Part shown: piece after piece, positions 1 to 12,012 of the stretch
How the letters are laid out: each line of letters starts with the position of its first letter
How positions within the stretch are numbered: position 1 is the stretch's first letter
NCBI RefSeq assembly: GCF_018446385.1
Contig: NC_055990.1
Coordinates: 22,687,558 to 22,751,557 of the forward strand
From: Zingiber officinale
Taxonomy: Eukaryota > Streptophyta > Magnoliopsida > Zingiberales > Zingiberaceae
Direction of reading: 5' to 3'
DNA: 64,000 nt
Position numbers and translations under genes: made by a program
The notes under the pieces: generated by a model
The model's input: only the letters and a program-made list of their open reading frames with translations
The model's database searches: none
Told to the model about the DNA's origin: nothing

Positions 1-475
1 ACGCCGGTCGGCCGGACGGACGTCCCGGCCGGGCGGTGGGTGAAGGATAGGAACATCTTCTGACAGCGTCAAGTCCTATGGCCAAGTCATACTCTAAGTC
101 CGACAACAAGGTGTTCTGTCATTCCATCGAAACACGATCGATCAGCAGTGACGATGTCGTAAGCTCGGCTGTACATACCGAGGTACGGACGCGACACGAC
201 GCGCCCGGGACGGCATTAGTTCTTTCATCGCCTATATAAAGAGCCTCTTCTTCGCTGTAGGTACGATTCTACAAGCTCGAGCCACCCTTTGGTCCGCCAC
301 CGACTGAAGGCCGGAGGGTCGCCGCCGGAACCCCTTCCCGCCCGACTTTCAAGCAGTGTTCACGGAGATTCGTGCGACCAGACGGAGGCCTACACCATCG
401 ACTAGAAGTGCGCCACGTGCCCAGCGTCCTTTGGTTCGGCCATTCGGACAGGATCAGAATGATTATATCAAAAAT
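1..475 (+). mobile_element. LTR fragment, Gypsy-like, 5' end outside window
   Basis: GC-rich sequence with a promoter-like TATATAAA at 233-240, followed by a leader containing a GGAGGGTCGCCGCCGGAACCCC block. A similar TATA-plus-GGAGGGTCATCGCCGAGAACCCC arrangement recurs at 44389-44530, so both look like LTRs of one related group. No protein-coding part is visible here. The right border is set by the start of the LINE-like sequence near 478. Superfamily assignment is an inference from general LTR style. It is a fossil fragment. Confidence 0.5.
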
Positions 476-477
476 TG

Positions 478-2186
478 GATACAAAAGAAGGGGAAAGAAA
501 CATTTATAGAATAGTTAAAGTGAAAGAAAAGAAAACAAGAGATCTTATCTAAATAAAATGTATTAAAGATGAATATAATAGGGTACTAGTAAACGATGGA
601 AAAATAAAAGAGCAGTAGAAGAGGTATTTTCATTAACTTTTTAATAAAGGTTTAGGTGACCAACTAAACTTAGATAATTTAAGTAGGTCAAATGAGCATA
701 CAAATTTAAATTTTTATGTCGAATTCAAACCTTAGAAATAGAACAAGTTTAAAATGGAATGCACAATGAAAAAGTCATTGGACCAGATGATATTCCGATA
801 GAAGTATGGAAGTGCCTAGGGAAATAAGATATTAAATGACTTACAAAATTATTTAACATGATATTGACAAAAAAATGCATGATCAATGGAGGATAAGTAC
901 TCTAGTTCCCTTATATAAGAACAAGGGAATCGTACAAAATTGTGCAAACTATAGGGGTATTAAACTAATGAGTTATACCATAAAATTTTTAGAAAATGTA
1001 ATAGAAAAAAAAAATAAGGAGACCACGGTGACCGAAAATCAATTTGGGTTCATACTTGGAAGATCAACAATAGAAGTTATACATCTTAGACAATTAATTG
1101 AAAAATATTGGGAGCAAAAACAAGATCTACACATAATATTCATTGATTTAGAAAAAACTTATGATAGAGTCTCAAAAGAAATTATATGAAAAATTCTAAA
1201 AAAGAGAGGTGTTAACATAACATATATTGAACTAATTAAAGATATGAACAAGGATGTAACAACTAGAGTAAAGACTTTAGGCAGAGTAACTGAAGCATTT
1301 CCAATAAAGATAGTGTTACACCAAGGATCAATTCTAAGTCTCTATCTTTTTACACTACTTATGGACGAACTCACTACACACATTCAAGATACAGTACCAT
1401 GACGCATGTTGTTTGCAAATGATATTGCTTTGGTAGATGAAATGCGTGAAAGAGTAAATACTAAACTAGAATCTTGACGGAAAACACTAGAATGGAAAGG
1501 TTTTAGGCTTAGTAGAATAAAGACAAAATATATGGAATTTAAGTTTAGCAATATTAGACATAATGAGACAATTGTTAAGATAGAAGATGACGAGTTGCCT
1601 GGAACCGAGAGCTTTAGACATTTAGGATCATTTTTGTAAAATGATAGAGGGATTGAAAGATATGTCTTACATAAAATACGAGCAAGATGGTTAAAATGGA
1701 GGAAAGCATAATCGTAAAGTACCTCTAAAACTTAAAGGAAAATTCTAGAAAACCACAGTTAGACCTGCTATGTTATATGGGGTTGAATGTTGGGCTATGA
1801 CTCGAACACATGAGCAGAAGATGAGAGTTGCAGAAACAAAGATGTTGAAGTGGATGTGCGAACATATAAGAATGGAAAAAATAAGAAATGGGAGCATTAG
1901 AGAGAAAATCAGAGTAAGAGAAAACCCAAAGCGACACGTTTAAGATGCTATGGGCATGTACTTGGACGACCAATAAATGCTCTAATTAGGCGATGTAAAA
2001 CTATGACAAACATGCATATCAAACGAGGAAGAGATAGACCAAAAAAAACTTGGTTGACAACAATAAAATAAGGTAAAATTTATTTAGATATAGATGATGA
2101 TATAGTAGGAGATAGAGCTCAATGTCGTAAAAGAATCCATATAGCCGACCCCACCAAGTGAGATAAGACTTGGTTGTTGTTGTACC
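478..2186 (+). mobile_element. 5'-truncated RTE-clade LINE (reverse transcriptase part)
   Basis: Translation shows the plant RTE reverse transcriptase in order: GERNIYRIVKVKEKKTRDL near 495, DQWRISTLVPLYKNKG near 880, NCANYRGIKLMS, ENQFGF near 1040, DLEKTYDRV near 1150, the catalytic-site region read as LFANDIALVDE near 1410, and LYGVECWAMTRTHEQKM near 1775. It ends with the AAGACTTGGTTGTTGTTGTA tail typical of plant RTE elements. The 5' part (endonuclease) is absent, the frame has several stops and shifts, and the usual FADD is FAND. It is a dead copy. It lies downstream of, or inside an intron of, the SAL1-type gene on the other strand. Confidence 0.9.
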
Positions 2187-2530
2187 TAGTAAGGTTCGAA
2201 CATAAAGCTTCGCTCACTGATAAAGTGACAATTATTTAGATTTGATTGTGTGACAACTTATTCCAAAAATAATGAATGGTTAGGAAAGGACCAATATATA
2301 TATTTGTCTATGATAAATAATTCTCCTATTGCAAGCAGCATATAAGAAGAGCAGGAAGAAGACTCATTTAATACTGAGAAATTTAAGATTTAGTATTGTG
2401 CAGCTCGATAGATATGCCTTGAAGAAGCAAACTGCTGATATAAGTTCAATACATTAACAAAACCATGGTAGAATATCTAAATAAACCATAAACAATTAAG
2501 GGTGAATTCTTTTGAGCAACAAATACATAC

Positions 2531-4293
2531 CCTTTAGTACCATCTATGGGATCCAAAACCCAGTGTCTGCCATGAGGTCCACCTTCAGATTTGCCACTAT
2601 CAATTGCGGCAAGCACATCTTTATCAGACACAACAGTATTATATTCAGAAGAAAGTGTATCATTTACAAGTGCAGTAATGCGTTCTAATGTTTCTTGAGC
2701 ATCATCCTTTTGCAGATCTGCTGAATCCTACGTTCATATAATTGCTTTTAAGTGAAGTGACTCAAGGAAGCCTAATACATTATACATTTTCCTGTGAAAA
2801 TATATAAATTCACCTCTTCAGCCACCAAAGAGAAGCTTTCAGAAGGTAACTCCTTGTTCAATACAAGGCTGACAATAGCTTGTGAACCTGCAAAGCAAGC
2901 AGATTGTTAGTAGAGAATACACCACGCAGAGGTTTCTAGTTGTTATTCCAGCGTGTAGGAGATCTCTATGATTAGAGAAGTCCATTGAGTACAAATTAGA
3001 AGATGATAGTGTCACGGTAAGGAGAATTTTGATAGGAATTCATTATCTAATTAGATGGTGTTTTGAGACTATAAATGATGCGTTCATAAAAAAAATAACC
3101 AATGCTCACCCCGATCAAGACACTACTTGTGTCTATTATAATGTGATATCAGATCTTTTATTATGCATACACGAAGATGTTCCATTGAAAGCAATGTTAT
3201 AACCTTAATAAATAGTCCTATGTGTTCTGTTTTTGAGTTCCCCCATAGTTTATGGTTATCGGCTTGATAGATAAATAATATTTTATCACCGACTGCGTCG
3301 TACCAGTTAACTGAGTATTATCTGCGGCTACTCTTGTACAGGTTCATATTAGCATTCAGCTGATCAATAGAATAAAAAAGACATTGAGAAAACAAAGGAA
3401 GTAAGTACATGTGTATGTGAGTAGCTTTGCATTCTTATTATCAAGGGTGCGACTTAAACCTGAATTTTTTTTACATCTAACAGTAGAAAATAGGGTAATA
3501 TTTTCAAGCTTACCATAATCTGCTACAGTTACAGGACTTTTATCTGCTTTTGAATGGACATCGGATTTCAAGATCGCCTTTTGTACTGTCTGCAAAAGTT
3601 GAGAAATAAGAGGCATATTCACAAATCACAACAAAAGAACATAAAACGCCAAACAACCATAATGTGTTAACATGTTGACAAAGGTTGAATCGAAGTTACT
3701 GAATTTCCCGAGTACATTTAACAACTGATCAGAAGTTCGAGAGGGTTCATTATTATACGCCAAGAATCTAGTTTTCCTTAAGCTTAGTCTTCTTCATTTC
3801 TTCTTTGAATAGCACTACTCTAGATCAAATACTTGAAAACTTAGACTTCTAGTCCCGAAGCAAGCATTTCTTGAGAAAAAATAAATTCCTCCATTTCGGC
3901 TGGGAAACGCAAGGGCAAAACTGCTATCTTTTCCGACCGGCGAAAGAGATCCACGACAGAAATCTAAATTTGTAGTCATCCACATACCTGGCAAAGGCGA
4001 GCGGCGAGTGACGCCGCCTTCTTAGCGGCGGCGAGCTCTTTTTGGTAGGAGGAGGAAGACGACATGGCTGCCACGGGAGAGGCTGGACACGCGCGAGAGG
4101 AAGGGCGGAAGTGCGAAAACGACGGAGGAAGAAAGCGGAAGCGCGAGGGAGCGAGGAGGAGGTGGCGAAGAGGTCGATAGGGTTTGGACGGCGGCGCAGA
4201 TCCAGAAGAGATTCTTCCTGATGCGGATGCGGAGGGCTTTAATGTGCGAGCGAGACAGAGTGATGGAAGAGAGATGGCCGCCCGGCACGCCAT
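2531..4293 (-). CDS. SAL1: SAL1/HAL2-type 3'(2'),5'-bisphosphate nucleotidase, 5' half (partial)
   Basis: Removes the 3'-phosphate from PAP (3'-phosphoadenosine 5'-phosphate) and can act on inositol polyphosphates; in plants it is lithium-sensitive, acts in chloroplasts and mitochondria, and tunes stress signalling (family knowledge). Exons read by eye: 3988-4293, 3514-3589, 2814-2887, 2531-2727, all joined in frame with GT-AG borders. Visible motifs are SKADKSPVTVADYG, the metal-binding LVAEE, and WVLDPIDGTKG. The first exon opens with a Ser/Ala/Arg-rich stretch that looks like a transit peptide; an internal ATG at 4065 (MSSSSSYQKEL) could give a shorter cytosolic form. The fourth exon ends in phase 2 at GTKG with a good GT donor, but no exon for the C-terminal half (WDxAxG motif) is visible at 1-2530, where the LINE and LTR lie. 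Either the next intron runs past the window or the gene is truncated. Confidence 0.88.
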
Positions 4294-5139
4294 CTGTCGG
4301 CGTTAAGGGCTTCTTTTTGCTGCCTAATTCTTCCGGCCATCGAGCCGGTGCGGTGCACCAGAATGATTAGACCGTCAGACGCCCGAATTGAACCGCTGTG
4401 TCAAAATATAAAATTATATATTTTTAATTAAACCCACATGGCTTAAAGGTGCCTGATTTATACGTTTTTTATTTTTTTATTTTTTGAAAAATAAACGTTT
4501 CTTAAAAATAATGTTTTATTTACATTTTCTATGTAGATCTTAAAAAAAAATAAGAATTTTTTGAAAAAATAAAAAAGATTTAAAAATTATTTTTTATTTT
4601 CTTAAAAAATATGCATTTTTAAAAAAAAATGAAAATAGACAATACGTAAATTAAATGTACCCTTAATTTTTTACTTAAAAATAAATTGTGAAAGACGTCT
4701 GGAATCAACATAATCTCATATTTTTATCAATGCATATCCATTTAATTAAAATAGATGGCATTTTTCGTCACAATTTCGAGTGTGTATTTAAATATAGATA
4801 TACTTAAGTATCAAATAACTTAGCACATGCGAATTTTTAGTTTCATGTATCTCTCACTTAAACTTCACTTGTTAACTAAGATTAATATTATTTATTTAAT
4901 AATTTCCCGTAATTGTAGGTACCACATTTGCAAAGTAACTTAAATAAATTGCATCTATAGATAAATTTATGTTAAAAATTAAAAGGTGCTCAAAATTAAG
5001 AGCAACATCATATTAACATTTTTCCTGAAAAAATTAAATAGGTGTCCCTCCTATAATTTTATCTAAAAATTATTCTAAATTTAGCACTATTGTTAAAGCT
5101 ATCAAGTAGCTTCTGCAACGTGCAAAAGCTACCAGTTAA
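4294..5139. other. AT-rich spacer upstream of SAL1
   Basis: Promoter-side flank of the SAL1-type gene. Beyond about 4400 it is dominated by A/T runs, and near 5100-5200 by short degenerate repeats of GTAGAAGCTAGCAAGTAGCT. No ORF with recognisable similarity was seen. Confidence 0.6.
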
Positions 5140-6845
5140 TTTCTACAATGTGTAGAAGCTAGCAAGTAGCTACTACATATTATAGAAGTTATATGCTAGT
5201 TTCTGCACATCAATTATGATTAAATTATGTTCATTTAAAATCTAATATAAATGACTGTTATATAGTCTACACGTTTGTTTATTCATTGAAATGTTGTATT
5301 AAGATAAATTAAAATGATATAAAGTCATAATTGTAAAAGCTAGCAATTATTTTTTATATATTGTAGAAGCTACACCTTGTAAAAGCTATGTGTTAGCTTA
5401 TAGATCGAATAATATTCATTTAAAATATAGTAAGTATCATGGAGTCTTTATCATTTGTTTTGCTCGTTTAAATATTATTTTAACTAAGTTAACACTTGAA
5501 GAAGTAAAAAATTAAAATATACAAAGTTATTGTGGTAGAAACTAGCTTCCAAATGATCAAATGATCGATAATGTAAAGATATTTTAGATAGTTCATATTA
5601 TATGGGATGCCCATTTGACTTTAATTGGAAATGAGACATTCATCTAACTATTTACAAATGATAGACACCCTTTATTATTTTTGCCTATAAAGTTATTATT
5701 ATTTTTTTAATTGGTATTATGTATGATGTATCCAATTTATGTTGATTGATCCTAGGGTGATCTGGTCTAATCTTATAAAAAATTTTCAATGACTATCAAA
5801 ATAATCAGAAAGTACTCACAATAAATGACACATCACCCTAATGTTCTTAGGTTAATCGTCTATTAAAAGAAATTTATCCGTTAATTTGTTGATTTATTCC
5901 TATAGTCTTAGTTGTGCAAATATCATGATCTATCTATGCATTGCCACACCGATGGTGCAATACCACCAAAATTGCATGCATTAATCAGTAATAATGAGCT
6001 CCTATGGATTGATGTAATTGGTATTGTATGAGTGTTACTCTAATAATTCATAAATCAATTTTTAACGGGTATAAAATATCTCGTTGGATATCTAATTTCC
6101 TCCATGTAAAGGTCAAATGTGATGGAGTAAAATATATTCATAATTTACATGCTTATATTTATATAGTGTTTTTCCTAGAAAGACGAACCTAAAAATATTA
6201 ACCATAAGTACTTTCCAATTTACTTAATGGATAAAATATAAGATCGGACTATCCATCTTTGAATTAGTTGGTTCCAAGAATAAGATATCCTATATATATA
6301 TATATATATTTATTTATTTTAAAAAAAGGGTATACGCATGAATACCTAGTCTATAATTAAGACTTCGTGATCTGATATTTATCCTATCATATATCTAACA
6401 TCTATGTATCCATATCTGTGGGTTAAGTAACAGATTTACCCCCTTTTTTATATAGCAATTAAAAATTAGAAAATTGATAAAAGATTTCAGAGGCTGGAAT
6501 GAAGGATAAGAGCCTCTCAGCATAAGCCAAAGGGATGACTGCCCAGCATAAGCCAAGGAAAAGAGCCTCAGCTAGAATTTTTTTTTTTTAATGAAAACAA
6601 ATAGGTATGATAGGGAAATTTTAAATACATAAAAATAAGTATCCTTCGAAACAACAAATCGGAAACTTTCTCCTAATTAACTCTGGTTTAAGATCAATAA
6701 GAAACATGTCACCAAAAGAACAAAATCCACATTGCCAAAAGCCAAACAGACTACTATAATCTCACTTTATGAGAAGCATAAAAGCAGCAACAACCTTAAT
6801 TATTCCTCATGCGATAAAACGTCACATTTCTACTCAGAAGATGCT

Positions 6846-8856
6846 CTACAGTTTATTTAACAAAACGCTCCTTGCTCCTGAAATGTGAATCCTCAAGTCA
6901 TCCATGCTAATGATGCACCTGAGACTCTCGCCTTTAAGCATGTACTCGAATGCCTTGTTGATTTCAGAGAAAGGCAAGCTGTGCGTGATGAACTTCTCCA
7001 ACTCGAGCTCCTGCAGCATATCGAAAACCAATTCAGTTTGTATCGGTAATGTACCTCAGATCATATTATCTGAAGCTTTAAGAACTCATTTGTTTACCTT
7101 GTTCATATACTTCTCAACGACTCCGGGAATATCAGTGCGTGGCTTGTAGTTGCCAAAGAAGGTTCCTTTTAGGGTTCTTTCATTCAGGAAGTTGACAGGG
7201 TGTGTTTTGAATACAGCATCTTTGTGAGGGACCCCAACAAGCACAGCAACACCCCAGCCCTGAGTTCACAATGCTATGAGTATGCTACTAAACTGTGCTA
7301 GTGGAGGAATTATGCACAAGGTAGTTATGCGAAGCAACTGGTTAATGGAGCAAAAAAAAACCTACATCATGAACACATTCAAATGCAGATATCATGGCGT
7401 TTATATTGCCAGTGCATTCGATGCTCCGATCAACTCCACCATTTGTCATTTCAGCTATTACCTGAGTAATCAGTACAAATGTGTGGCATTGTTGCATTCA
7501 TCTCTTACAGTCATAAGATCAAGAATCAAAATAAAATCACAGAAACAAACCTCTTGAACAGGTCTATCATAATCTGCCGGGTTCACAAACTCAGTCACCC
7601 CAAACTTCTTAGCTAATGGCAACGCGAGTTAGAACAAACTGATCAGCGAACAGCTGAATGCAAAGAGAGTAATCTGAATAAGAGTTACTGAAACTATCTC
7701 ACCTTGCTCAAATCTGTTAGGGTTAAGGTCAACACCAATTATTCTTGATGCCCCTGAGACTCTTGCTCCTTCAGCAGCCTAATCACATGGAAGTACACTT
7801 GGATATTCAGAAACTAATATAGAAGTTTCCCATGAATCATATGACAATGTACTCAAAGTTCAGATAACAGGAAGGCATAACACTCACAGCGAGACCTACA
7901 GCCCCAAGGCCAAAGACGGCCACGGTTGCACCTTTTGGTGTTTTTGCTACATTAACAGTAGCACCAAAACCTAAAGAAATGAACAACAAAGATAAAAGGT
8001 CTCCAAGTGTTGTTACCAATATTGCATAATAATGTTTCACTGGAAATTTCATCACTCACCTGTTGATAGACCACAGCTTACGACACACACTTTATCAAGG
8101 GGAGCCAAGGGGTTGATTTTGGCAAGGCAGCCCACATGGATCACTGTGTACTCGCTGAAAGTGGAGGTTCCCAAGAAATGGTAAACGGGTTTTCCATTGA
8201 TGGAGAACCTTGATTGCCCATCACTTAGCATCACCCCTCTGTCAGTGTTTATTCTGAGGAGATCACACATGTTGCTCTCTGCGGACTTACAGTGAGCACA
8301 TTCTTTGCATTCACCCGTGAATACAGGGAGGACATGATCTCCCGGAGCGAGATCCGTCACGCCCTCTCCCACACTCTCAACGATTCTGAGAGCACAAAAG
8401 AACACGATGGAAATGAAATCAATGGGGGGAAAAATTGCATCTTCAATTTATCTAGGGCAAGAGAAACCATACCCTCCCGCTTCGTGACCAAAGATGCGAG
8501 GAAACACCGGATTTTGGCCCTGCAAAAGCATTGCACAAGAGTACTCATCTATCGACAAATCGATCGATTCAAACAAAATCGGACAGATGAGGGCACCTTA
8601 GCTTCCCAGAAGTAGACATCGGTGTGGCAAAGAGAGGTGTAGAGTATCCTAACTCGGACCTCCATCGCTTTGGGCGGTGCCACCTCCACCTCTTCGATCA
8701 CCAACGGCTCCCCAGCCTCCCAAGCCACCGCCGCTGAACACATCGACATTCCCACCATCAAATCAAATCAAATCAAATCTTTGAGATCAAAATCAAGGAA
8801 ACGAAGACTAAGCACAAACCTCTGCATTTGATGACCTGGCCAGCAGTGCTCGACAT
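6846..8856 (-). CDS. ADH1: Alcohol dehydrogenase 1 (class P), left tandem copy, C-terminally extended
   Basis: Cytosolic zinc- and NAD-dependent alcohol dehydrogenase; reduces acetaldehyde to ethanol in hypoxia (family role). Ten exons: 8820-8856, 8597-8733, 8473-8519, 8060-8385, 7888-7970, 7703-7778, 7551-7612, 7366-7461, 7098-7259, 6846-7010, all with GT-AG borders and an open frame of 396 residues. Catalytic-zinc ligands are in SLCHTD, FGHEAGG and SCGLSTG; the four structural-zinc cysteines are in [17 protein letters not shown]; the NAD fold has [10 protein letters not shown]. The ten-exon layout is that of plant ADH1. Oddity: after RCIISMDD the usual stop is missing, and translation runs 16 residues further to a TAG at 6846-6848. 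The right copy has TAG there. It also reads AKTPKG where the right copy and the family have AKPPKG. Function of the longer protein is unknown. Confidence 0.95.
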
Positions 8857-8940
8857 CTCTTCGACTCCCGCTGTTTCAATCTCTTCCTCGTGAGCTTGCA
8901 AAGATCGATCGACGGAGAGACGAGCAAGCAGCGGGTGGAG

Positions 8941-8948
8941 TATTTGTA
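8941..8948 (-). promoter_or_regulatory. Possible TATA box of left ADH1 copy
   Basis: On the minus strand TACAAATA lies about 85 bases upstream of the ATG at 8856, in a CTACAAATACTCC context conserved in the right copy. It is an imperfect TATA match, placed plausibly; no transcript evidence is available. Confidence 0.35.
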
Positions 8949-9700
8949 GCCAACTCAATGCTTCGCCTAGCGTCACGGGCGGGCGCCTTCCATCTCAGTC
9001 GCATACCGGCGGCGAGAGGACTCCGAAACCAGAAGCCGGTTGCTGGAATCGGCATGTTGAGGAGAACAAGGTCGGGAATGGGAATGAAAATAAGGCAATC
9101 AATCTTTATAATTGATAATTACTCATTCCCGTATTTCCTCTTCAATTAGCTATTATTTAATTTTAATAATTAAAATTATCCTTAAAAAAAAAAAAGACCC
9201 CCCTTGTATTTTAATAATTGATAATGCAACCTGCTATTATTTTAATTGTTAACTCTATGGTAATTATTAAAAAAAGACAACGTAACATGTATTTCAATTA
9301 TAATATTAGGGTAATAATTAAAAAGGAAAAAGTAAACTTTATTTTAATTATAATATTATGGTAATGGTTTAAAGGAAGAAAATAATAAGTAAATTAATAA
9401 TAGAATATGTAGAATACATAAATAATTTAAAATAAGAAAAACTAAAATCTTTTATCGATAATTTTAAGGTAACGTTTATGTTATTTAAAATATAGAGAAA
9501 TTAATTTTTAAAATATTTTAATATAATAACTAATAAAGGTAAAATTAAAATTTTATTTAATTCATAATATTGATTCGACACAAATATTATCAATTACAGT
9601 CATAAAATTTGAACGATAATACAATCTTAATATTCATTCTTATTGATCCGTAATTAAATTCATTATTATTTCAATCGATAAATTTAAACCAAACGCCTCT

Positions 9701-10329
9701 GTTACTAGTTTCTCCATCGTTTTTTTTTGTTGATATTTTTAAAATGTATTTAAAAGTTTTTTTTTGCAAAAATCAAAAAGAGTTTTAAAAATTATATAAA
9801 TCATTAAAAAAATCCGCCATATCAAAATATCCTTTCTAATAACACTAAAATATAAAAAAGTAATTATTTAATTTTTAATTAAAATTAATCTAAAAAATAT
9901 TATTTATCACTTTAAGTCGGCCAAATTAACATTTAAATAGTATATGCTAGTTATTCTTTTAGAATAATATATTAGATATCATGAGAGGATAACCCTCATC
10001 GAAATTCGAAGAGACTGAAAGTTGAGGATGTGATACTCACAATGATCTTCTATGGATTTCACGTGAATCCAAACATTTTTAAGAACTAAGGTCATTGGAT
10101 CATCAATTCATTATTGATATAATAACTGTCATAATAACTTTTATTTTTAGATTTTCTTGTATTAGGTATAAAGTATAAATTAAGTAGTAGTTTAAGTTTT
10201 TTTTATTAGTTTTAATATATTTATGATGTACTAAGAAGATATTTTAGTTTTTAATGGTTATGTACCACGAAATCGTTTTAATTTATTTGTATTGTACTAA
10301 AAAATTGTTTGAGTCTTCATAGATTTTTT
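9701..10329. other. AT-rich spacer between the two duplicated blocks
   Basis: Poly-A/T-rich sequence with no recognisable gene. It has no obvious counterpart in the other copy, so it probably belongs to sequence inserted between, or lost from, one of the duplicated blocks. Confidence 0.5.
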
Positions 10330-10516
10330 TCTAAAAAAAATATTTTTCGAGATATTCTTACGGTTCCCTACCCGATCCCGAATATTCGGGATCCCGAACA
10401 TTCAGGTCCTGACACTTTTCTGGTACGAGATCGGGAGGAAAAAAAATCTCAATTCTTATCGGGACGAGTATTGGGTAAAGGGGTTACAGGACGGGTCCCG
10501 ACCCGATCCCACCCCT
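10330..10516. mobile_element. GC-rich fragment with hAT-like terminus at the duplication junction
   Basis: An island rich in CCCGATCCCG and CGGGTCCCGACCCGATC blocks inside AT-rich DNA. On the minus strand its edge reads CTAGGGGTGGGATCGGG, resembling the ends of many plant hAT-type non-autonomous elements. The edge at about 10516 is exactly where similarity to the left duplicated copy begins (GAAGCTATATGCTAG). No partner inverted repeat was found, so the class is tentative. Confidence 0.35.
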
Positions 10517-12012
10517 AGAAGCTATATGCTAGCTTCTACACATTCGATCATGATTAAATTATATTCATTTAAAATCTAATATAATGATTATCATATAATT
10601 TTCACATTTGTTTTACAAATGATATATTAATCAGCTTATCACTTTGATAAATAAAATTAAAATGATATAAAGACATCATTGTAAATATTAACAACTAGTT
10701 TCTACACATTGAAAAAGTTACACATTGTAAAAACTACGTGTGAACTTATAGATCGAATAATGTTCATTTGAAATGTAATAAGTGTCATGGAGTCCTTATC
10801 TTTTATTTTGCTCGTTAAAATATTTTTTAACTAAGTTATCACTAAAAACATAAAATATTTAAATATATAAAGTTACTATTGTAGAAACTAACTTCTACAC
10901 GACCGAATGATCAGAAAATACAAGAATATTTTGGACAGTTTATGTTAAATGAGATGTCCATTTGATTTTAATTGAAAATGAGACATTCATCTAACAATTT
11001 TGCAAATAATTGACGTCCTTTGTTATTTTTGCCCATAAAGTTTTTTTTAATTGGCGGCAATGTCGATTAATCCTCCGGCCCGATCTTAGGATAATTAGGA
11101 AACACTCACAATAAATGGTCCATCAGACTTCTTAAGTCAACCAACTATGAAAAAAAAAATATCTATTAATTCATCGAAGTTATGATCTAATCTTTAAATA
11201 TTTAAGAAATTACGAAGATACTTCCTACTTCACTACTGCCGTAAGGGTGTCCATAAATTTATTCTTAGTATGCATTGCCACACGGATGGTGCAATACCAC
11301 CAAAATTGCATGCGTTACTAATGCGCTCCTACAGATTCAAGTAGTTGATATATAAATGAGTATTTACTCTAATAATTTTGAAATCAATTCTCTATGGAAT
11401 GTTTTTTTTCAGTGGAATAACAAACTTAAAGACAAATAATCATTTTGGATAGACAATTACAAATACTTTTTGATTTAGTAGATGGATGAAATATGAAATC
11501 AGACCGTTCGGGAATTAGCTAGTTTCAAGATTGGGATATCAGATTATAGATTTTTTTTCTAAAAAAAAAATAAGTATACGTATGAATACCTGGCCTGTAC
11601 TTAAGACTTCAGCAGTATGAACTATGAAGCTTTATGGTAATTAAAAATTAGAAAATTGATAGAAGATTTCAGAGGCTGGAATGAAGGATAAGAGCCTCTC
11701 AGCATAAGCCAAAGGGATGACTGCCCAGCATATGCCAAGGATAAGAGCATCTCAGCTAGTTCTTTTTTTTTTAAATGAAAACAAATAGGTATGATAGGGA
11801 AATTTCTGGTTTAAGATCAATAAACAACATGTCACCAAAAGAACAAAATCCACATTGCCAAAAGCCAAACAGACTACTGTAATCTCACTTTATGAGAAGC
11901 ATAAAAGCAGCAACAACCTTATTCCTCATGCGATAAAACCTCACATTTCTCCTCAGAAGATGCTCTACATTTTACTTAACAAAACCTTCGTTGCTCCTGA
12001 AATTTGAATCCT

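Larger units (their letters stand above)
5140..9700. repeat. Segmental tandem duplication, left copy
   Basis: Non-coding flank and gene both recur at 10515-14640. Shared landmarks include GAAGCTATATGCTAG (about 5180 and 10516), GCATTGCCACAC-GATGGTGCAATACC (5940 and 11273), the block with AGAGGCTGGAATGAAGGATA (6489 and 11670), the whole ADH1 gene, and the upstream GC-rich stretch to AGAAGCCGGTTGC (9030 and 14150). Spacing between copies is about 5.1-5.4 kb. The gene parts are near-identical while the AT-rich flanks are much more diverged and carry indels. Exact ends are uncertain. Confidence 0.85.

Noticed and set aside
2185-2230. GGTTCGAA phrase as part of a tRNA gene
   Set aside because: No acceptor stem, anticodon arm or A box in the expected positions; it lies just after the LINE tail.
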